Positions 16,002 through 24,469 of a stretch of 64,000 nt of DNA are shown here, piece after piece (positions within the stretch are counted from its first letter, which is position 1; the number at the start of each line of letters is the position of its first letter). The notes below the pieces were generated by a model. It saw nothing but the letters and a program-made list of their open reading frames with translations. It was not told the origin of the DNA and did no database searches. Location of the stretch: assembly GCF_039536205.1 (NCBI RefSeq), contig NZ_BAAAYL010000001.1, positions 2,356,001 to 2,420,000 on the forward strand, read 5' to 3'. Position numbers and translations under genes: made by a program. The DNA comes from Streptomyces sannanensis (GTDB lineage: Bacteria; Actinomycetota; Actinomycetes; Streptomycetales; Streptomycetaceae).

Positions 16002-17369
16002 TCAGCGGCCGGTGATCTCGCGCAGCCGCTGCTCGAACGGGATCAGGACGGCCTCACGCGTGTACGCGTCGGCGTGGCGCCGGGCCGCCTCGCGCTGTTC
16101 CGGCGTCAGATCACGCGCGGCCTTGCCCGCGGCGACCATGGAGGCCGCGAGGTCGTCGATGTCGAGGCTGTCGGCGGTGAACCACAGCGGGTACCCCTCC
16201 AGCACCTCCTTGGCGGCTATGTCCGGCGCGTGCACGGACACGATGGGCCGCCCGAAGGCCATGTACTCGAAGATCTTGCCAGAGGTCACATAGCGGCCGC
16301 CGCCGGCAAGGAAGACGAGGACGTCGGAGTTCTCGTAGACCGTGCCGACCTCGGTCTTGGAGACCGGACCGCAGTACCGCAGACCGGTGTCCTCCGCGCC
16401 CGCCCTGCGGGCCTCCTCGTCCAGCCCGAGCCGGATCAGCAGGCTCTGCGGGCTGTTCTTGAAGAAGCCGAGGTGACCGTGTATCCGCAGTTCGGCGTCG
16501 GCGAGTTCAGGATGACGGCGGGCGGCCTTGAACGCCTCCGCCATCTCCTCCACAGGCTGCTTCGCGGTGAGCGTGCCAAGGTAGGAGAAGGTCAGCGGAC
16601 GCTGCTCGTCCTCGACCGGCTCCGGGGTCGTGGCGGGCTCGGGCGTATCGGGAATGACGTCCGCGTCCCAGCCGTTGGGGACGACCATCATCCGGTCGGC
16701 AACCTCGGGGTACCGCTCGGCGTGCCAGTTGCGCAGGGCGTCGTTCACGAAGACCGCGGCGGACGCCTTCTCCAGGCAGCGCTTCTCCCAGGCCCACGCG
16801 ATGTGGCCCTTGGGATAGGCGGGCTGGTCGTGGAACAGGTCCAGCGTCCAGGAGTCGCGGTAGTCCATGACGTACGGGACACCGGTGAGCCGGTGGAACA
16901 GCCAGGCCGCGCCGAACGCGGCGTGCGGGTTGCCGGTCGCCACGACGACGTCGAAGCGCTTCCTGGTGTGCAGCTTCAGGGCGCGGGCGACGGAGGCCCA
17001 GGCCCAGGACGCGTAGCGCTCCGGGAAGACCTTGTTCTGCCCGAAGTGGTACAGGCGGCGCGCCATCAGCGGGAAAGTCCGGCGCAGCCGGCTGAAGTCA
17101 CGCAGGTCCTGCTGCCAGGAATACTGATTCAGCGACGGACGCTCGACACGGATGCCCGGATCCACCGTCTCCGAGAGGCTCTCGTCCACCGAGCCGATCG
17201 TCTCGTACAGGAAGTCGAGCGGCGCCGCGCAGACGGTGACGTCCCAGCCGCTCTTCGCAAGGTGGTTCGCCGTGGCCCGGGCCCGGTAGACACCACTGGC
17301 CCGGGACGGCGGGAAGTAGAACGCGAGATAGAGCACACGAGGACGGCGCCGGTCGCGTCGGTTCGTCAT
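16002..17369 (-). CDS. GT4-type glycosyltransferase, copy B
   Basis: 455 residues, the paralogue of 5953-7320 with the same architecture: RVLYLAFYFPPSRASG at the start, VPNGWD near 247, FSYLGTLTAKQP, and SGKIFEYMAFGRPIVSV in the donor site. At DNA level 16654-17359 is almost identical to 6605-7310. The remainder (C-terminal half) differs at many positions (for example VISDVFEPAG against VIPDTPEPAT), consistent with partial gene conversion. It is third in the operon with 17970 and 17391. It is the last minus-strand gene before the intron. Confidence 0.85.
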   Translation of the reverse strand: MTNRRDRRRPRVLYLAFYFPPSRASGVYRARATANHLAKSGWDVTVCAAPLDFLYETIGSVDESLSETVDPGIRVERPSLNQYSWQQDLRDFSRLRRTFPLMARRLYHFGQNKVFPERYASWAWASVARALKLHTRKRFDVVVATGNPHAAFGAAWLFHRLTGVPYVMDYRDSWTLDLFHDQPAYPKGHIAWAWEKRCLEKASAAVFVNDALRNWHAERYPEVADRMMVVPNGWDADVIPDTPEPATTPEPVEDEQRPLTFSYLGTLTAKQPVEEMAEAFKAARRHPELADAELRIHGHLGFFKNSPQSLLIRLGLDEEARRAGAEDTGLRYCGPVSKTEVGTVYENSDVLVFLAGGGRYVTSGKIFEYMAFGRPIVSVHAPDIAAKEVLEGYPLWFTADSLDIDDLAASMVAAGKAARDLTPEQREAARRHADAYTREAVLIPFEQRLREITGR

Positions 17370-17390
17370 CAGTTTCCCTCGGAGTGGAGA

Positions 17391-17960
17391 TCAGCGAGCG
17401 GCTGAGGCCGGCACAGGTTCGGCGCGCTCGTCGTAGTCGATGCTGTAAGAGACGCGGGGAAGAGCCAGACCGTCGCGCTCCCAGGTGTCCAGAAGGTGCA
17501 TGGCGAGCCGCACGGAGAGCGAGTCGGTCACCACCATCAGGTCCGGGCCGCCGCCCGGCGCCTGGGCGAAGTGGGACCGCATCATACGGGCGGAAAGGGC
17601 AGGCCACAGCCGGCGGTGCACCGGCATGAACAACTTGTTGTGGATACGGGAAGCCACCCGGCGCTTGTACGCCTTGTGCACTCGCCGCGTCAGCCGGCGT
17701 ACGGGGCCGATGCCGAACATCGAGATGACGAACCGTGGAATCCGGTACAGCACCAGGTGCTCGATTCGGCGCGGCATATGTGCCGCGTCGAGCTCGTCGG
17801 AGGTCAAGACGTCCACCCCGGGGGCGAACTCCACGGACTTCCAGGACTTCTTGCGCTGGATCAGGACGACCGCGCGGCCGCCGGCGGCGACCACCTCGGC
17901 GGACTCCTCGATCACAGCCCGCTTGCGCGAAGCGCCGAGGGCCAGGAACAGGACCTGCAT
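17391..17960 (-). CDS. Small GT4-associated protein of unknown function (family X), copy B
   Basis: 189 residues, homologous to 7342-7923 and to the C-terminal domain of the 750-residue GT4. It starts MQVLFLALGASRKRAVIEES and shows the same conserved core: RRIEHLVLYRIPRFV, then a basic helix HKAYKRRVASRIHNK, then PVHRRLWPALSARM and LMVVTDSLSVRLAM. It is more diverged from copy A than the flanking glycosyltransferases are, apart from an identical first few residues and ribosome site. Spacing within the operon is unchanged (9 bp after the upstream stop, about 20 bp before the next gene). Function unknown; soluble and probably a glycosyltransferase partner. Confidence 0.7.
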   Translation of the reverse strand: MQVLFLALGASRKRAVIEESAEVVAAGGRAVVLIQRKKSWKSVEFAPGVDVLTSDELDAAHMPRRIEHLVLYRIPRFVISMFGIGPVRRLTRRVHKAYKRRVASRIHNKLFMPVHRRLWPALSARMMRSHFAQAPGGGPDLMVVTDSLSVRLAMHLLDTWERDGLALPRVSYSIDYDERAEPVPASAAR

Positions 17961-17969
17961 CTCACTCCA

Positions 17970-19217
17970 TCACTTGAGGGCGCCGGCTGCGGCCGGGTCG
18001 GCCGGGTCGCCGGCGGACGTCTCCGGATACCACAGACGGTAATGAGCCTCGGCCACCGCTTCGTAGCCGTACCGGCCCGCGAGGGTCTTCTGCGCCCGCG
18101 CCAGATCGAGGCCGCCCTGCTCGAACCGGGTGCGCAGCCGCCGGTAGCCGTCGGAGATCGTCTCGGCGTTCTCCTCGACCTCGATCAGCTCACCCGCGTC
18201 GTCCTCGACGCCCGCCAGCGTCTCCTGGGGACCGCCGCACTTCGTCACCAGGACCGGCATCCCGGCCGCGACGGCCTCAACGACGGTCATGCCGAACGTC
18301 TCGTACCGGCTCGGGTGGACGAGCAGGTCGTGCTCCCGCATGAGCTCCAGCGCACGCGCCGGCGGCACCGCGCCGAGGAAGCTGACCGCGTCATCGATAC
18401 CCAGCTCGACAGTGCGCTCCTCCAACTCGGCGCGCAGCTCGCCTTCACCCACCAGGGTGAGGGTCAGCTCGGGGTGCTCGGCACGGCACCGGGCGAACGC
18501 CTCGACCAGCCAGTTGACGCCCTTGCGCGGGATGAGTCCACCGAGGAACAGCCAGCGCCGGAGCTCGGTGACGGGCTCGGCCCGGGTCTCGGCGAAGGAG
18601 ATCGGGTTCGGGATGAGCTGGATCTTGTCGGCGTGGTGCGGGAACTCGGCCTTCAGCACATTGCGGATCGGCTCACCCACGGCGAGGAATCCGTCGACCC
18701 GGTGCAGCATCTCGTCGTAGAGGGCACGGGCCTCGGGCTCGGCAAGCACTCGATCGAGGTACGTGGCGTGCTCGGTCACGTAGACACGGGCTCCGGGGCG
18801 CGCGTTCTGCAGCGCGGCCCATGCGCCAGGCAGACCCACATGCGCGTGGATCACGGGAGCGTCGATGGGCTTGCCGCCGAGGGCGGCGCGCAGCTGCCGC
18901 TCGTGGTTGCGGGCAAGGGGACCGAAGTCCTGACCACGGGGGGTGGTGACGGCAAGGTGCACCAGCTCGGCGCCACCGACGGTGGGCACCGGGCGAACCG
19001 CCTGGGACAGCAGTCTGGCGTTGGCGGCCTCGACGGCCTCGACCGCCACCTCGTCCATCGCGGACACCCAGGTGTCGCAGTGGTAGACGACCATCCGGTC
19101 GCAGCCGGGGGCAGTAGCGTCGACCATCGCCTGGACGAAGGCTCCCCGGAAGGGCAGTTCACGCGTGGGGTACCACGGCGTGACAACGGCCGCATCCCTG
19201 GATGCTGCCTCTTCCAT
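17970..19217 (-). CDS. GT4-type glycosyltransferase, copy B first operon gene
   Basis: A 415-residue GT-B enzyme, the paralogue of 7933-9147. AAVVTPWYPTRELPFRGAFV, VIHAHVGLPGAWAALQ, VYVTEHATYLDRVL, WLFLGGLIPRKGVNWLV and HPSRYETFGMTVVEAVAAGM are all present, with both glutamates of the GT4 donor site. ATG 19217 is preceded by GGGGAGGAAG with good spacing; an in-frame upstream start would add seven residues without a ribosome site. The C-terminus carries a short extra segment (SAGDPADPAAAG) absent from copy A. It is transcribed divergently from the epimerase gene. Confidence 0.87.
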   Translation of the reverse strand: MEEAASRDAAVVTPWYPTRELPFRGAFVQAMVDATAPGCDRMVVYHCDTWVSAMDEVAVEAVEAANARLLSQAVRPVPTVGGAELVHLAVTTPRGQDFGPLARNHERQLRAALGGKPIDAPVIHAHVGLPGAWAALQNARPGARVYVTEHATYLDRVLAEPEARALYDEMLHRVDGFLAVGEPIRNVLKAEFPHHADKIQLIPNPISFAETRAEPVTELRRWLFLGGLIPRKGVNWLVEAFARCRAEHPELTLTLVGEGELRAELEERTVELGIDDAVSFLGAVPPARALELMREHDLLVHPSRYETFGMTVVEAVAAGMPVLVTKCGGPQETLAGVEDDAGELIEVEENAETISDGYRRLRTRFEQGGLDLARAQKTLAGRYGYEAVAEAHYRLWYPETSAGDPADPAAAGALK

Positions 19218-19252
19218 TAGATACTTCCTCCCCGGCACACAGTCGGCACGTC

Positions 19253-19263
19253 ACTTTATCATC
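19253..19263 (-). promoter_or_regulatory. Candidate -10 region of the copy B GT operon
   Basis: On the minus strand, GATGATAAAGT is an unusually A/T-rich patch in the divergent intergenic region; TAAAGT fits TAnnnT and lies about 36 bp before ATG 19217. No clear -35 was found. Confidence 0.35.
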
Positions 19264-19379
19264 GGACGGAATTCCTCCCGCCGCCTCGGAAGCGGGCGGG
19301 ACCGGCAGACACGGCCATGCGATTCCCCCCTTGTATCGCGTACCGTGCCCCCATTCCCAGTTACGAGGAGCAGGTCACC

Positions 19380-20468
19380 GTGAAGGTTGTCAGCGTCGTC
19401 GGGGCGCGTCCCCAATTGGTCAAACTCGCGCCGATCGCAGCGGCGTTCGCAGGAACCGAGCACCAACATGTGATTGTCCACACAGGCCAGCACTACGACG
19501 CCGATCTGTCCGATGTCTTCTTCTCCGGTCTGGGCATTCCCGACCCGGATGTTCATCTCGGTATCGGTTCGGGGACGCACGGTGTACAGACCGGTAACAC
19601 CCTCGCCGCGATGGACCCGGTTCTGGAAGCCGAGAAGCCCGACTGGGTGCTCGTGTACGGAGACACGAATTCCACCCTCGCCGGTGCGCTCTCCGCGGTG
19701 AAGATGCACCTGCCGGTGGCCCACCTGGAGGCGGGTCTGCGTTCCTTCAACCGGCGTATGCCCGAAGAGCACAACCGCATCCTGACCGACCACGCGGCCG
19801 ACCTGCTGCTCGCCCCGACCGAGGAGGCCATGCGCCACCTCGCCGGTGAGGGCCTGGCCTCGCGGTCCGTGCTCGCCGGTGACGTGATGGTCGACGTCTG
19901 CCTGCGCATCCGCGACGCGGTGCTGGCCGGGGAGCACCCGAAGCCGGTGCTGCCCGAGGGTATCGACGCCGACGCTCCCTACCTGCTGGCGACCCTGCAC
20001 CGCCCGGACAACACCGACGACCCGGAGCGGCTCGGCGCGATCCTCGACGCGCTCGCCGACCTGCCGGTGCCGGTGGCACTGCTGGCGCACCCGCGCCTGG
20101 TGGCGAAGGCCGAGCAGCACGGGCTCAAGCTCGGCCGTGGCGCGCTGCACGTCGGCCGTCCGCTGCCGTACGCCGGTCTGGTGGCCGCTGTGCTGGGCTC
20201 GGCCGGTGTGGTGACGGACTCCGGCGGTCTGCAGAAGGAGGCGTTCCTGCTGGACCGCGTCTGCACCACGGTGCGCCCGGAGACCGAATGGGTCGAGACC
20301 CTGGAGGGCGGCTGGAACCGGCTCGTCCCGAACCCGCACGAGCTCGGCCGCTCCGAGTGGGCCGCCATCGCCACCCGCCCGGCTCCCGGCACCGACCGGG
20401 GCATTCCCTACGGTGACGGCAAGGCCGCACAGCGTGTCGTCGAGTTCCTGGAGCAGCACAAGCGCTGA
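19380..20468 (+). CDS. wbpI: Non-hydrolysing UDP-HexNAc 2-epimerase, WbpI/WecB type
   Basis: 362 residues. It inverts C2 of a UDP-2-acetamido sugar (UDP-GlcNAc to UDP-ManNAc, or the 2,3-diacetamido-glucuronate to the mannuronate). Family motifs: VVGARPQLVKLAPIA, HTGQHYDADLSDVFF, GIGSGTHGVQTG, VYGDTNSTLAGALSA, HLEAGLRSFNRRMPEE, PTEEAMRHLAGEG, ATLHRPDN and VTDSGGLQKEA. The GTHG.QTG and FNRRMPEE pattern is that of the WbpI-like subgroup. With the aminotransferase, oxidoreductase and N-acetyltransferase in the island I favour the diacetamido substrate, but plain WecB activity cannot be excluded. GTG 19380 follows GAGGAG. It is the only intact copy; copy A keeps just its 5' relic. Confidence 0.85.
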   Translation: MKVVSVVGARPQLVKLAPIAAAFAGTEHQHVIVHTGQHYDADLSDVFFSGLGIPDPDVHLGIGSGTHGVQTGNTLAAMDPVLEAEKPDWVLVYGDTNSTLAGALSAVKMHLPVAHLEAGLRSFNRRMPEEHNRILTDHAADLLLAPTEEAMRHLAGEGLASRSVLAGDVMVDVCLRIRDAVLAGEHPKPVLPEGIDADAPYLLATLHRPDNTDDPERLGAILDALADLPVPVALLAHPRLVAKAEQHGLKLGRGALHVGRPLPYAGLVAAVLGSAGVVTDSGGLQKEAFLLDRVCTTVRPETEWVETLEGGWNRLVPNPHELGRSEWAAIATRPAPGTDRGIPYGDGKAAQRVVEFLEQHKR

Positions 20469-20487
20469 GCGCGTACATGAGTGAGGC

Positions 20488-20520
20488 GTGGGCCCGTACC
20501 ACCACGCGGTACGGGCCCAC
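20488..20520. terminator. Bidirectional terminator between wbpI and galU
   Basis: GTGGGCCCGTACC and GGTACGGGCCCAC form a 13 bp perfect stem around ACCACGC, between the convergent 3' ends of the epimerase and galU. Confidence 0.88.
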
Positions 20521-20526
20521 ATCGCG

Positions 20527-21420
20527 TCAGGACTGCGGCATCTCGTCGGTGACGTAGCCGCGCAGCCAGGACCGGAACTCCGGGCCGAGGTCCTCGCGCT
20601 CCGCCGCCAGGCGGACGATGGCGCGCAGGTAGTCGCCGCGGTCGCCGGTGTCATAGCGACGGCCCTTGAAGACCACGCCGTGCACCGGGCCGCCGACGCT
20701 TTCGTCCGCGGCGAGCTCCTGGAGCGCGTCCGTGAGCTGGATCTCGCCGCCCCGGCCGGGCTCGGTCCGGCGGAGGATGGCGAAGACCGCCGGGTCCAGG
20801 ACATAGCGGCCGATGACCGCCAGGTTGCTCGGCGCCTCGGACGGGTCCGGCTTCTCCACGAGGCCGGTGATCCGGACCACGTCGCCGTCGGCCGGCGTCT
20901 CCACGGCCGCGCAGCCGTAGAGGTGGATCTGGGACGGGTCGACCTCCATGAGGGCGATGACGCTGCCGCCCTCGCGCTCCTGGATCTCCACCATGCGGGA
21001 GAGCAGAGGGTCCCGCAGGTCTATCAGATCGTCGCCCAGAAGGACGGCGAAGGGCTCGTCGCCGACATGGGGTTCGGCGCACAGGACGGCGTGGCCGAGG
21101 CCCTTGGGGTCGCCCTGGCGGACGTAATGCATGGTCGCCAGATCGCTGGACTCCTGGACCTTGGCGAGGCGGTCCTTGTCGCCCTTACGGGTGAGGGCCT
21201 CTTCGAGCTCGTAGTTGCGGTCGAAGTGGTCCTCCAGCGGACGCTTGTTGCGGCCGGTGATCATCAGCACGTCAGAGAGCCCCGCACCCACCGCCTCCTC
21301 GACCACGTACTGGATGGCCGGCTTGTCGACGACCGGCAGCATCTCTTTCGGGGTGGCCTTCGTCGCCGGCAGGAACCTGGTGCCAAGACCGGCGGCGGGA
21401 ATGACAGCCTTGCTGATCAT
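20527..21420 (-). CDS. galU: UTP-glucose-1-phosphate uridylyltransferase
   Basis: 297 residues, the usual length of bacterial GalU. It makes UDP-glucose from glucose-1-phosphate and UTP. Signature GTRFLPATKATPKEMLPV (nucleotide-binding loop with PKEMLPVVDKP) at residues 12-33, then IQYVVEEAVGAGLSDVLMIT, AVLLGDDLIDL with the metal-binding Asp, EKP at about 178 and GGEIQLTDAL. The tail YDTGDRGDYLRAIVRLA is typical. It follows wbpA after 122 bp containing a hairpin, so it may be partly uncoupled from that operon. It supplies UDP-glucose for the polymer or for general wall metabolism. Confidence 0.93.
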   Translation of the reverse strand: MISKAVIPAAGLGTRFLPATKATPKEMLPVVDKPAIQYVVEEAVGAGLSDVLMITGRNKRPLEDHFDRNYELEEALTRKGDKDRLAKVQESSDLATMHYVRQGDPKGLGHAVLCAEPHVGDEPFAVLLGDDLIDLRDPLLSRMVEIQEREGGSVIALMEVDPSQIHLYGCAAVETPADGDVVRITGLVEKPDPSEAPSNLAVIGRYVLDPAVFAILRRTEPGRGGEIQLTDALQELAADESVGGPVHGVVFKGRRYDTGDRGDYLRAIVRLAAEREDLGPEFRSWLRGYVTDEMPQS

Positions 21421-21482
21421 GATGAGGGGTGAACTTTCTTTCGGGTTGTCATACGACAGGGGACATGCCGGGTTGAGATGCG

Positions 21483-21514
21483 GCGAGGCCCTGCCGAGGT
21501 ACGACAGGGCCTCG
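21483..21514. terminator. Hairpin between wbpA and galU
   Basis: GCGAGGCCCTG pairs with CAGGGCCTCGC over 11 bp around a 10-base loop in the wbpA-galU gap. It is a likely terminator or attenuator at the end of the wbpE-wbpB-GT2-wbpA operon. Confidence 0.7.
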
Positions 21515-21542
21515 CTGTGATCGGTCGCTCAGCGCGCCCGGG

Positions 21543-22826
21543 TCAGCCGCCGATGACGACGCGGCGGACGCCCTCCCAGCGGGCCGGGTCCGTGGTGCGG
21601 CGGCCGTCGACCAGGACGGTGACGTCCGGCAGGTCGGAGGCGGCCAGCTCGCGGTACTCGGCGTGGTCGGCCTGCAGGATGGCGGCGGTGACCTTCTCGC
21701 CCTGGTGCGGGGTCAGACCGTGCGCGGCCAGCTCCTCGGCCGTGTACATCGGGTCGGAGACGAACGGCACGGCGCCGCGCGCCTTCAGCGACTCGACGGT
21801 CCCGAAGACACCGGAGAACGCGGTCTCCTTGACGCCACCGCGGTAGGCGGCGCCCAGCACCAGCACGTTGACGTCCTTCAGGTCGCCGTAGGCGGCGGCC
21901 AGCAGGTCCACGGCATACTCCGGCATCGCGGCGTTGGCCTCACGGGCCGAGCGCACGACGGTCGCCTCCGGGTCGTTCCACAGGTACATCCGCGGGTAGA
22001 TCGGGATGCAGTGGCCGCCGACGGCGATGCCCGGCTGGTGGATGTGGCTGTACGGCTGGGAGTTGCAGGCCTCGATGACCTTCTTGACGTCGATGCCGTT
22101 CTTGTCGGCGAAGCGGGCGAACTGGTTCGCCAGGCCGATGTTGACGTCGCGGTAGGTGGTCTCGGCGAGCTTGGCCAGCTCCGAGGCCTCGGCGGTGCCC
22201 AGGTCCCACACGCCGTTCGGCTGCGTCAGGTCGTCGCGCTCGTCGAAGTCCAGCACCTGCTCGTAGAACTCGACACCGCGCTTGGTGGACGCCTCGTCGA
22301 TGCCGCCGACCAGCTTCGGGTAGCGGCGCAGATCCGCGAAGACACGGCCGGTCAGGACGCGCTCCGGGGAGAAGACCAGGTGGAAGTCCTCGCCGGCCTT
22401 CAGGCCCGAGCCCTGCTCCAGCATCGGCGCCCAGCGGGTGCGGGTGGTGCCGACCGGCAGGGTGGTCTCGTACGAGACCAGGGTGCCGGGCTTCAGGCCC
22501 TTGGCGATCGCCTGGGTCGCGGCGTCCATCCAGCCGAAGTCCGGGGTGCCCTCCGCGTCCACGAACAGCGGGACGACGACCACGACGGCGTCGGACTGGG
22601 CGACCGCGGCCGCGGTGTCCGTCGTCGCGGTCAGCAGCCCGGCGCCGACGGTCTCCTTGAGCTTGACGTCCAGGTCGTACTCGCCCGGGAAGGGCTCGGT
22701 GCCGGCGTTGACCAGCTCGACGACCTTCTCGTTGACGTCCGCGCCGATGACCTTGTGGCCCTTGGTGGCGAACTGCACGGCGAGCGGCAGACCGATCTTG
22801 CCGAGCGCGACTACACAGATATTCAT
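21543..22826 (-). CDS. wbpA: UDP-HexNAc 6-dehydrogenase, WbpA/WecC type
   Basis: 427 residues, NAD-dependent four-electron oxidation of C6 of a UDP-sugar to the uronate. N-terminal Rossmann motif VVALGKIGLPLAVQFA (residues 5-20); SYETTLPVGTTR near 118-129; SPERVLTG near 153; catalytic cysteine at about 273 in AVGGHCIPIYPRM. GGHCIP places it with UDP-GlcNAc/UDP-ManNAc dehydrogenases rather than UDP-glucose dehydrogenases, which read GGSCFPKD. ATG 22826 overlaps the stop of the upstream GT2 gene (ATGA); a longer in-frame reading to 22928 lies inside that gene and is rejected. Last gene of the coupled operon. Confidence 0.88.
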   Translation of the reverse strand: MNICVVALGKIGLPLAVQFATKGHKVIGADVNEKVVELVNAGTEPFPGEYDLDVKLKETVGAGLLTATTDTAAAVAQSDAVVVVVPLFVDAEGTPDFGWMDAATQAIAKGLKPGTLVSYETTLPVGTTRTRWAPMLEQGSGLKAGEDFHLVFSPERVLTGRVFADLRRYPKLVGGIDEASTKRGVEFYEQVLDFDERDDLTQPNGVWDLGTAEASELAKLAETTYRDVNIGLANQFARFADKNGIDVKKVIEACNSQPYSHIHQPGIAVGGHCIPIYPRMYLWNDPEATVVRSAREANAAMPEYAVDLLAAAYGDLKDVNVLVLGAAYRGGVKETAFSGVFGTVESLKARGAVPFVSDPMYTAEELAAHGLTPHQGEKVTAAILQADHAEYRELAASDLPDVTVLVDGRRTTDPARWEGVRRVVIGG

Positions 22827-24469
22827 CGGGTTACTTTCCTCTTCAACCGTGCCAGCCGGCGGCGCAGCCACTGGCGCTGGTACACCTGGGTGAGCAGCCG
22901 CTCGCCGATTCCCGGCACAGGCTCCCACAGGGGTGCGGTGGTGACGATCAGCTGTCCCCGGTGGTTCGCGTTGGCCGACACCCGGTGCGGGTGGTCATGG
23001 CGCCAGCGACGTGCCAGCGGCAGCGGCAGGCCCCGAGTCTTGAGCGGGATCTCGTACGTCGAGCCTGCCACATCGACGTACACACGGACCGCCAGCTTGG
23101 CCTTGCGGCGCTCGACGGGGATCCGGGCGTGCAGCAGCACACCCTCGTCGTCCGGGGCGGCCTTGAACTCGCCGACAAGGGACGGTAGTTCATGCCCGTC
23201 GGACAGCCGTCGCCCTCCCGGCGACAGGGTGCTCTTGGGCAGCTGGCCCTCCATGAGCCGGACGACCGGGCTGCCTGTGCCGCCACTCACCCCGACCTTT
23301 ACGGCCAGAACGAACGTGATCTCGTCAGCCTCCTGCTCCCAGGACGCCGAGACGAACCGGACATTGTCGGCGACCATCCTGGGCTCCGGCTCCAGCACCT
23401 CGTAGAGCCGGTCGGGCAGACCCGGTCCGTCCCGGAAGCCGGGGTAGGACACATACGCGCGGCCGTCCTCGAGGACCAGCGGCGGAGCGCCGAACTCGGC
23501 CTCGGACCTGATCGTCTCGCGCAGCTCCTCCAGGGCACCGGCCCGGCACAGACCGATCCTGACGCGACGCCGGACGTCCATGGAATCGCGCACGCCGTCC
23601 GTGAAGTAGAGGTCGGCCAGCTCGCCGATGCCCTTGCACACCTCCTGCTGAACATCCTCGTCCAGAGCGAGGAAGTCGTCCTGGACGAGCTTCCACAGCT
23701 CCCAGATGAAGTGCCGGCGCAGGACCCAGTCCCGCTTCGGCCCGGCCTCGATGAGACCGGCCGCGAACTTCATGATCTCCGCGGTGCAGTGGAGCCGCGA
23801 CAGATGGTTCGAGCTGTAGGTGATGTTGCTCGAATTGACGCGCTTGACCGCGTAGTAGTACTCGTAGTCGGCCAGCACCGAGATCTTCTTGGCATTGACA
23901 CAGGCCTCCAGGGTGAAGGGCTGGTCACTGCCGACCCGGAGGTGCTCCGGATAACGGATCTCGTGCCGTTCCAGGAGCTCCCGGCGGAAGAGCTTGATGT
24001 TGGCCATGGTGAACGGCAGCGCCGAGTCGTACAGGCTGATGTCCGGGTCGTTCTTCTGGAACAGCGCCTGATGGGCGTATCTGCCGTTCGTGCCGACCAT
24101 TCTGCCGACAACAATGTCCGACCCGTGCTCGTCGGCACAGGCCACCATCCGCTCCAGCGCCTCCTTGCCGAGATAGTCGTCGGCGCCGATGAAGTACACG
24201 AAGCGTCCGGTGGCCAGCTCCAGGGCCCGGTTACTGGGAGCAGCCGGGCCACCGGAGTTGGCCTGATGGATCACTTTGACGGTGTCGGGATAGCGCGCGG
24301 CGAACTTGTCGAGCTCCGCGCCGCTTCCGTCCGTCGAGCCGTCGTCGACCGCCACGATCTCGAGGCGGTCACGGCCGATGCTCTGCTTGACCAGTGAGTT
24401 CAGCGTCTCGGTCAGGTAGGGCATCGTGTTGTAGACCGCGACGACGACCGTGACATCGGGAGTGGACAT
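22823..24469 (-). CDS. GT2-family glycosyltransferase with C-terminal beta-rich domain
   Basis: 548 residues. The catalytic GT-A domain occupies residues 1 to about 230: VTVVVAVYNTMPYLTETLNS, EIVAVDDGSTDGSG, NSGGPAAPSNRALELATG, and the metal-binding DDY in YFIGADDYLG; SDQPFTLEAC near 200 is the acceptor-side acidic motif. A helical segment (about 235-300) and a beta-rich C-terminal region (about 350-548) follow, an arrangement also seen in wall teichoic acid glycosyltransferases of the TarS kind. It starts directly at the wbpB stop and overlaps wbpA by ATGA. It is the only GT2 in the island and a candidate polymerising or branching enzyme. A degenerate second copy of its C-terminus is at 3600-3954. 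Confidence 0.85.
   Translation of the reverse strand: MSTPDVTVVVAVYNTMPYLTETLNSLVKQSIGRDRLEIVAVDDGSTDGSGAELDKFAARYPDTVKVIHQANSGGPAAPSNRALELATGRFVYFIGADDYLGKEALERMVACADEHGSDIVVGRMVGTNGRYAHQALFQKNDPDISLYDSALPFTMANIKLFRRELLERHEIRYPEHLRVGSDQPFTLEACVNAKKISVLADYEYYYAVKRVNSSNITYSSNHLSRLHCTAEIMKFAAGLIEAGPKRDWVLRRHFIWELWKLVQDDFLALDEDVQQEVCKGIGELADLYFTDGVRDSMDVRRRVRIGLCRAGALEELRETIRSEAEFGAPPLVLEDGRAYVSYPGFRDGPGLPDRLYEVLEPEPRMVADNVRFVSASWEQEADEITFVLAVKVGVSGGTGSPVVRLMEGQLPKSTLSPGGRRLSDGHELPSLVGEFKAAPDDEGVLLHARIPVERRKAKLAVRVYVDVAGSTYEIPLKTRGLPLPLARRWRHDHPHRVSANANHRGQLIVTTAPLWEPVPGIGERLLTQVYQRQWLRRRLARLKRKVTR

Larger units (their letters stand above)
10665..19400. repeat. Segmental duplication, copy B
   Basis: Copy B repeats the gene order of 3960-9290. 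The first 656 bp (10665-11320) differ from copy A at one base that I can find, so the acetyltransferase has been copied or converted recently. The intact large GT4 and the epimerase are found only here, and the acyltransferase is reduced to a relic. A group II intron adds 1.9 kb. Confidence 0.85.

Noticed and set aside
22827..22928. N-terminal extension of the UDP-HexNAc dehydrogenase
   Set aside because: It would lie inside the upstream GT2 gene; the ATGA overlap start at 22826 gives the conserved MNICVVALGKIG beginning.
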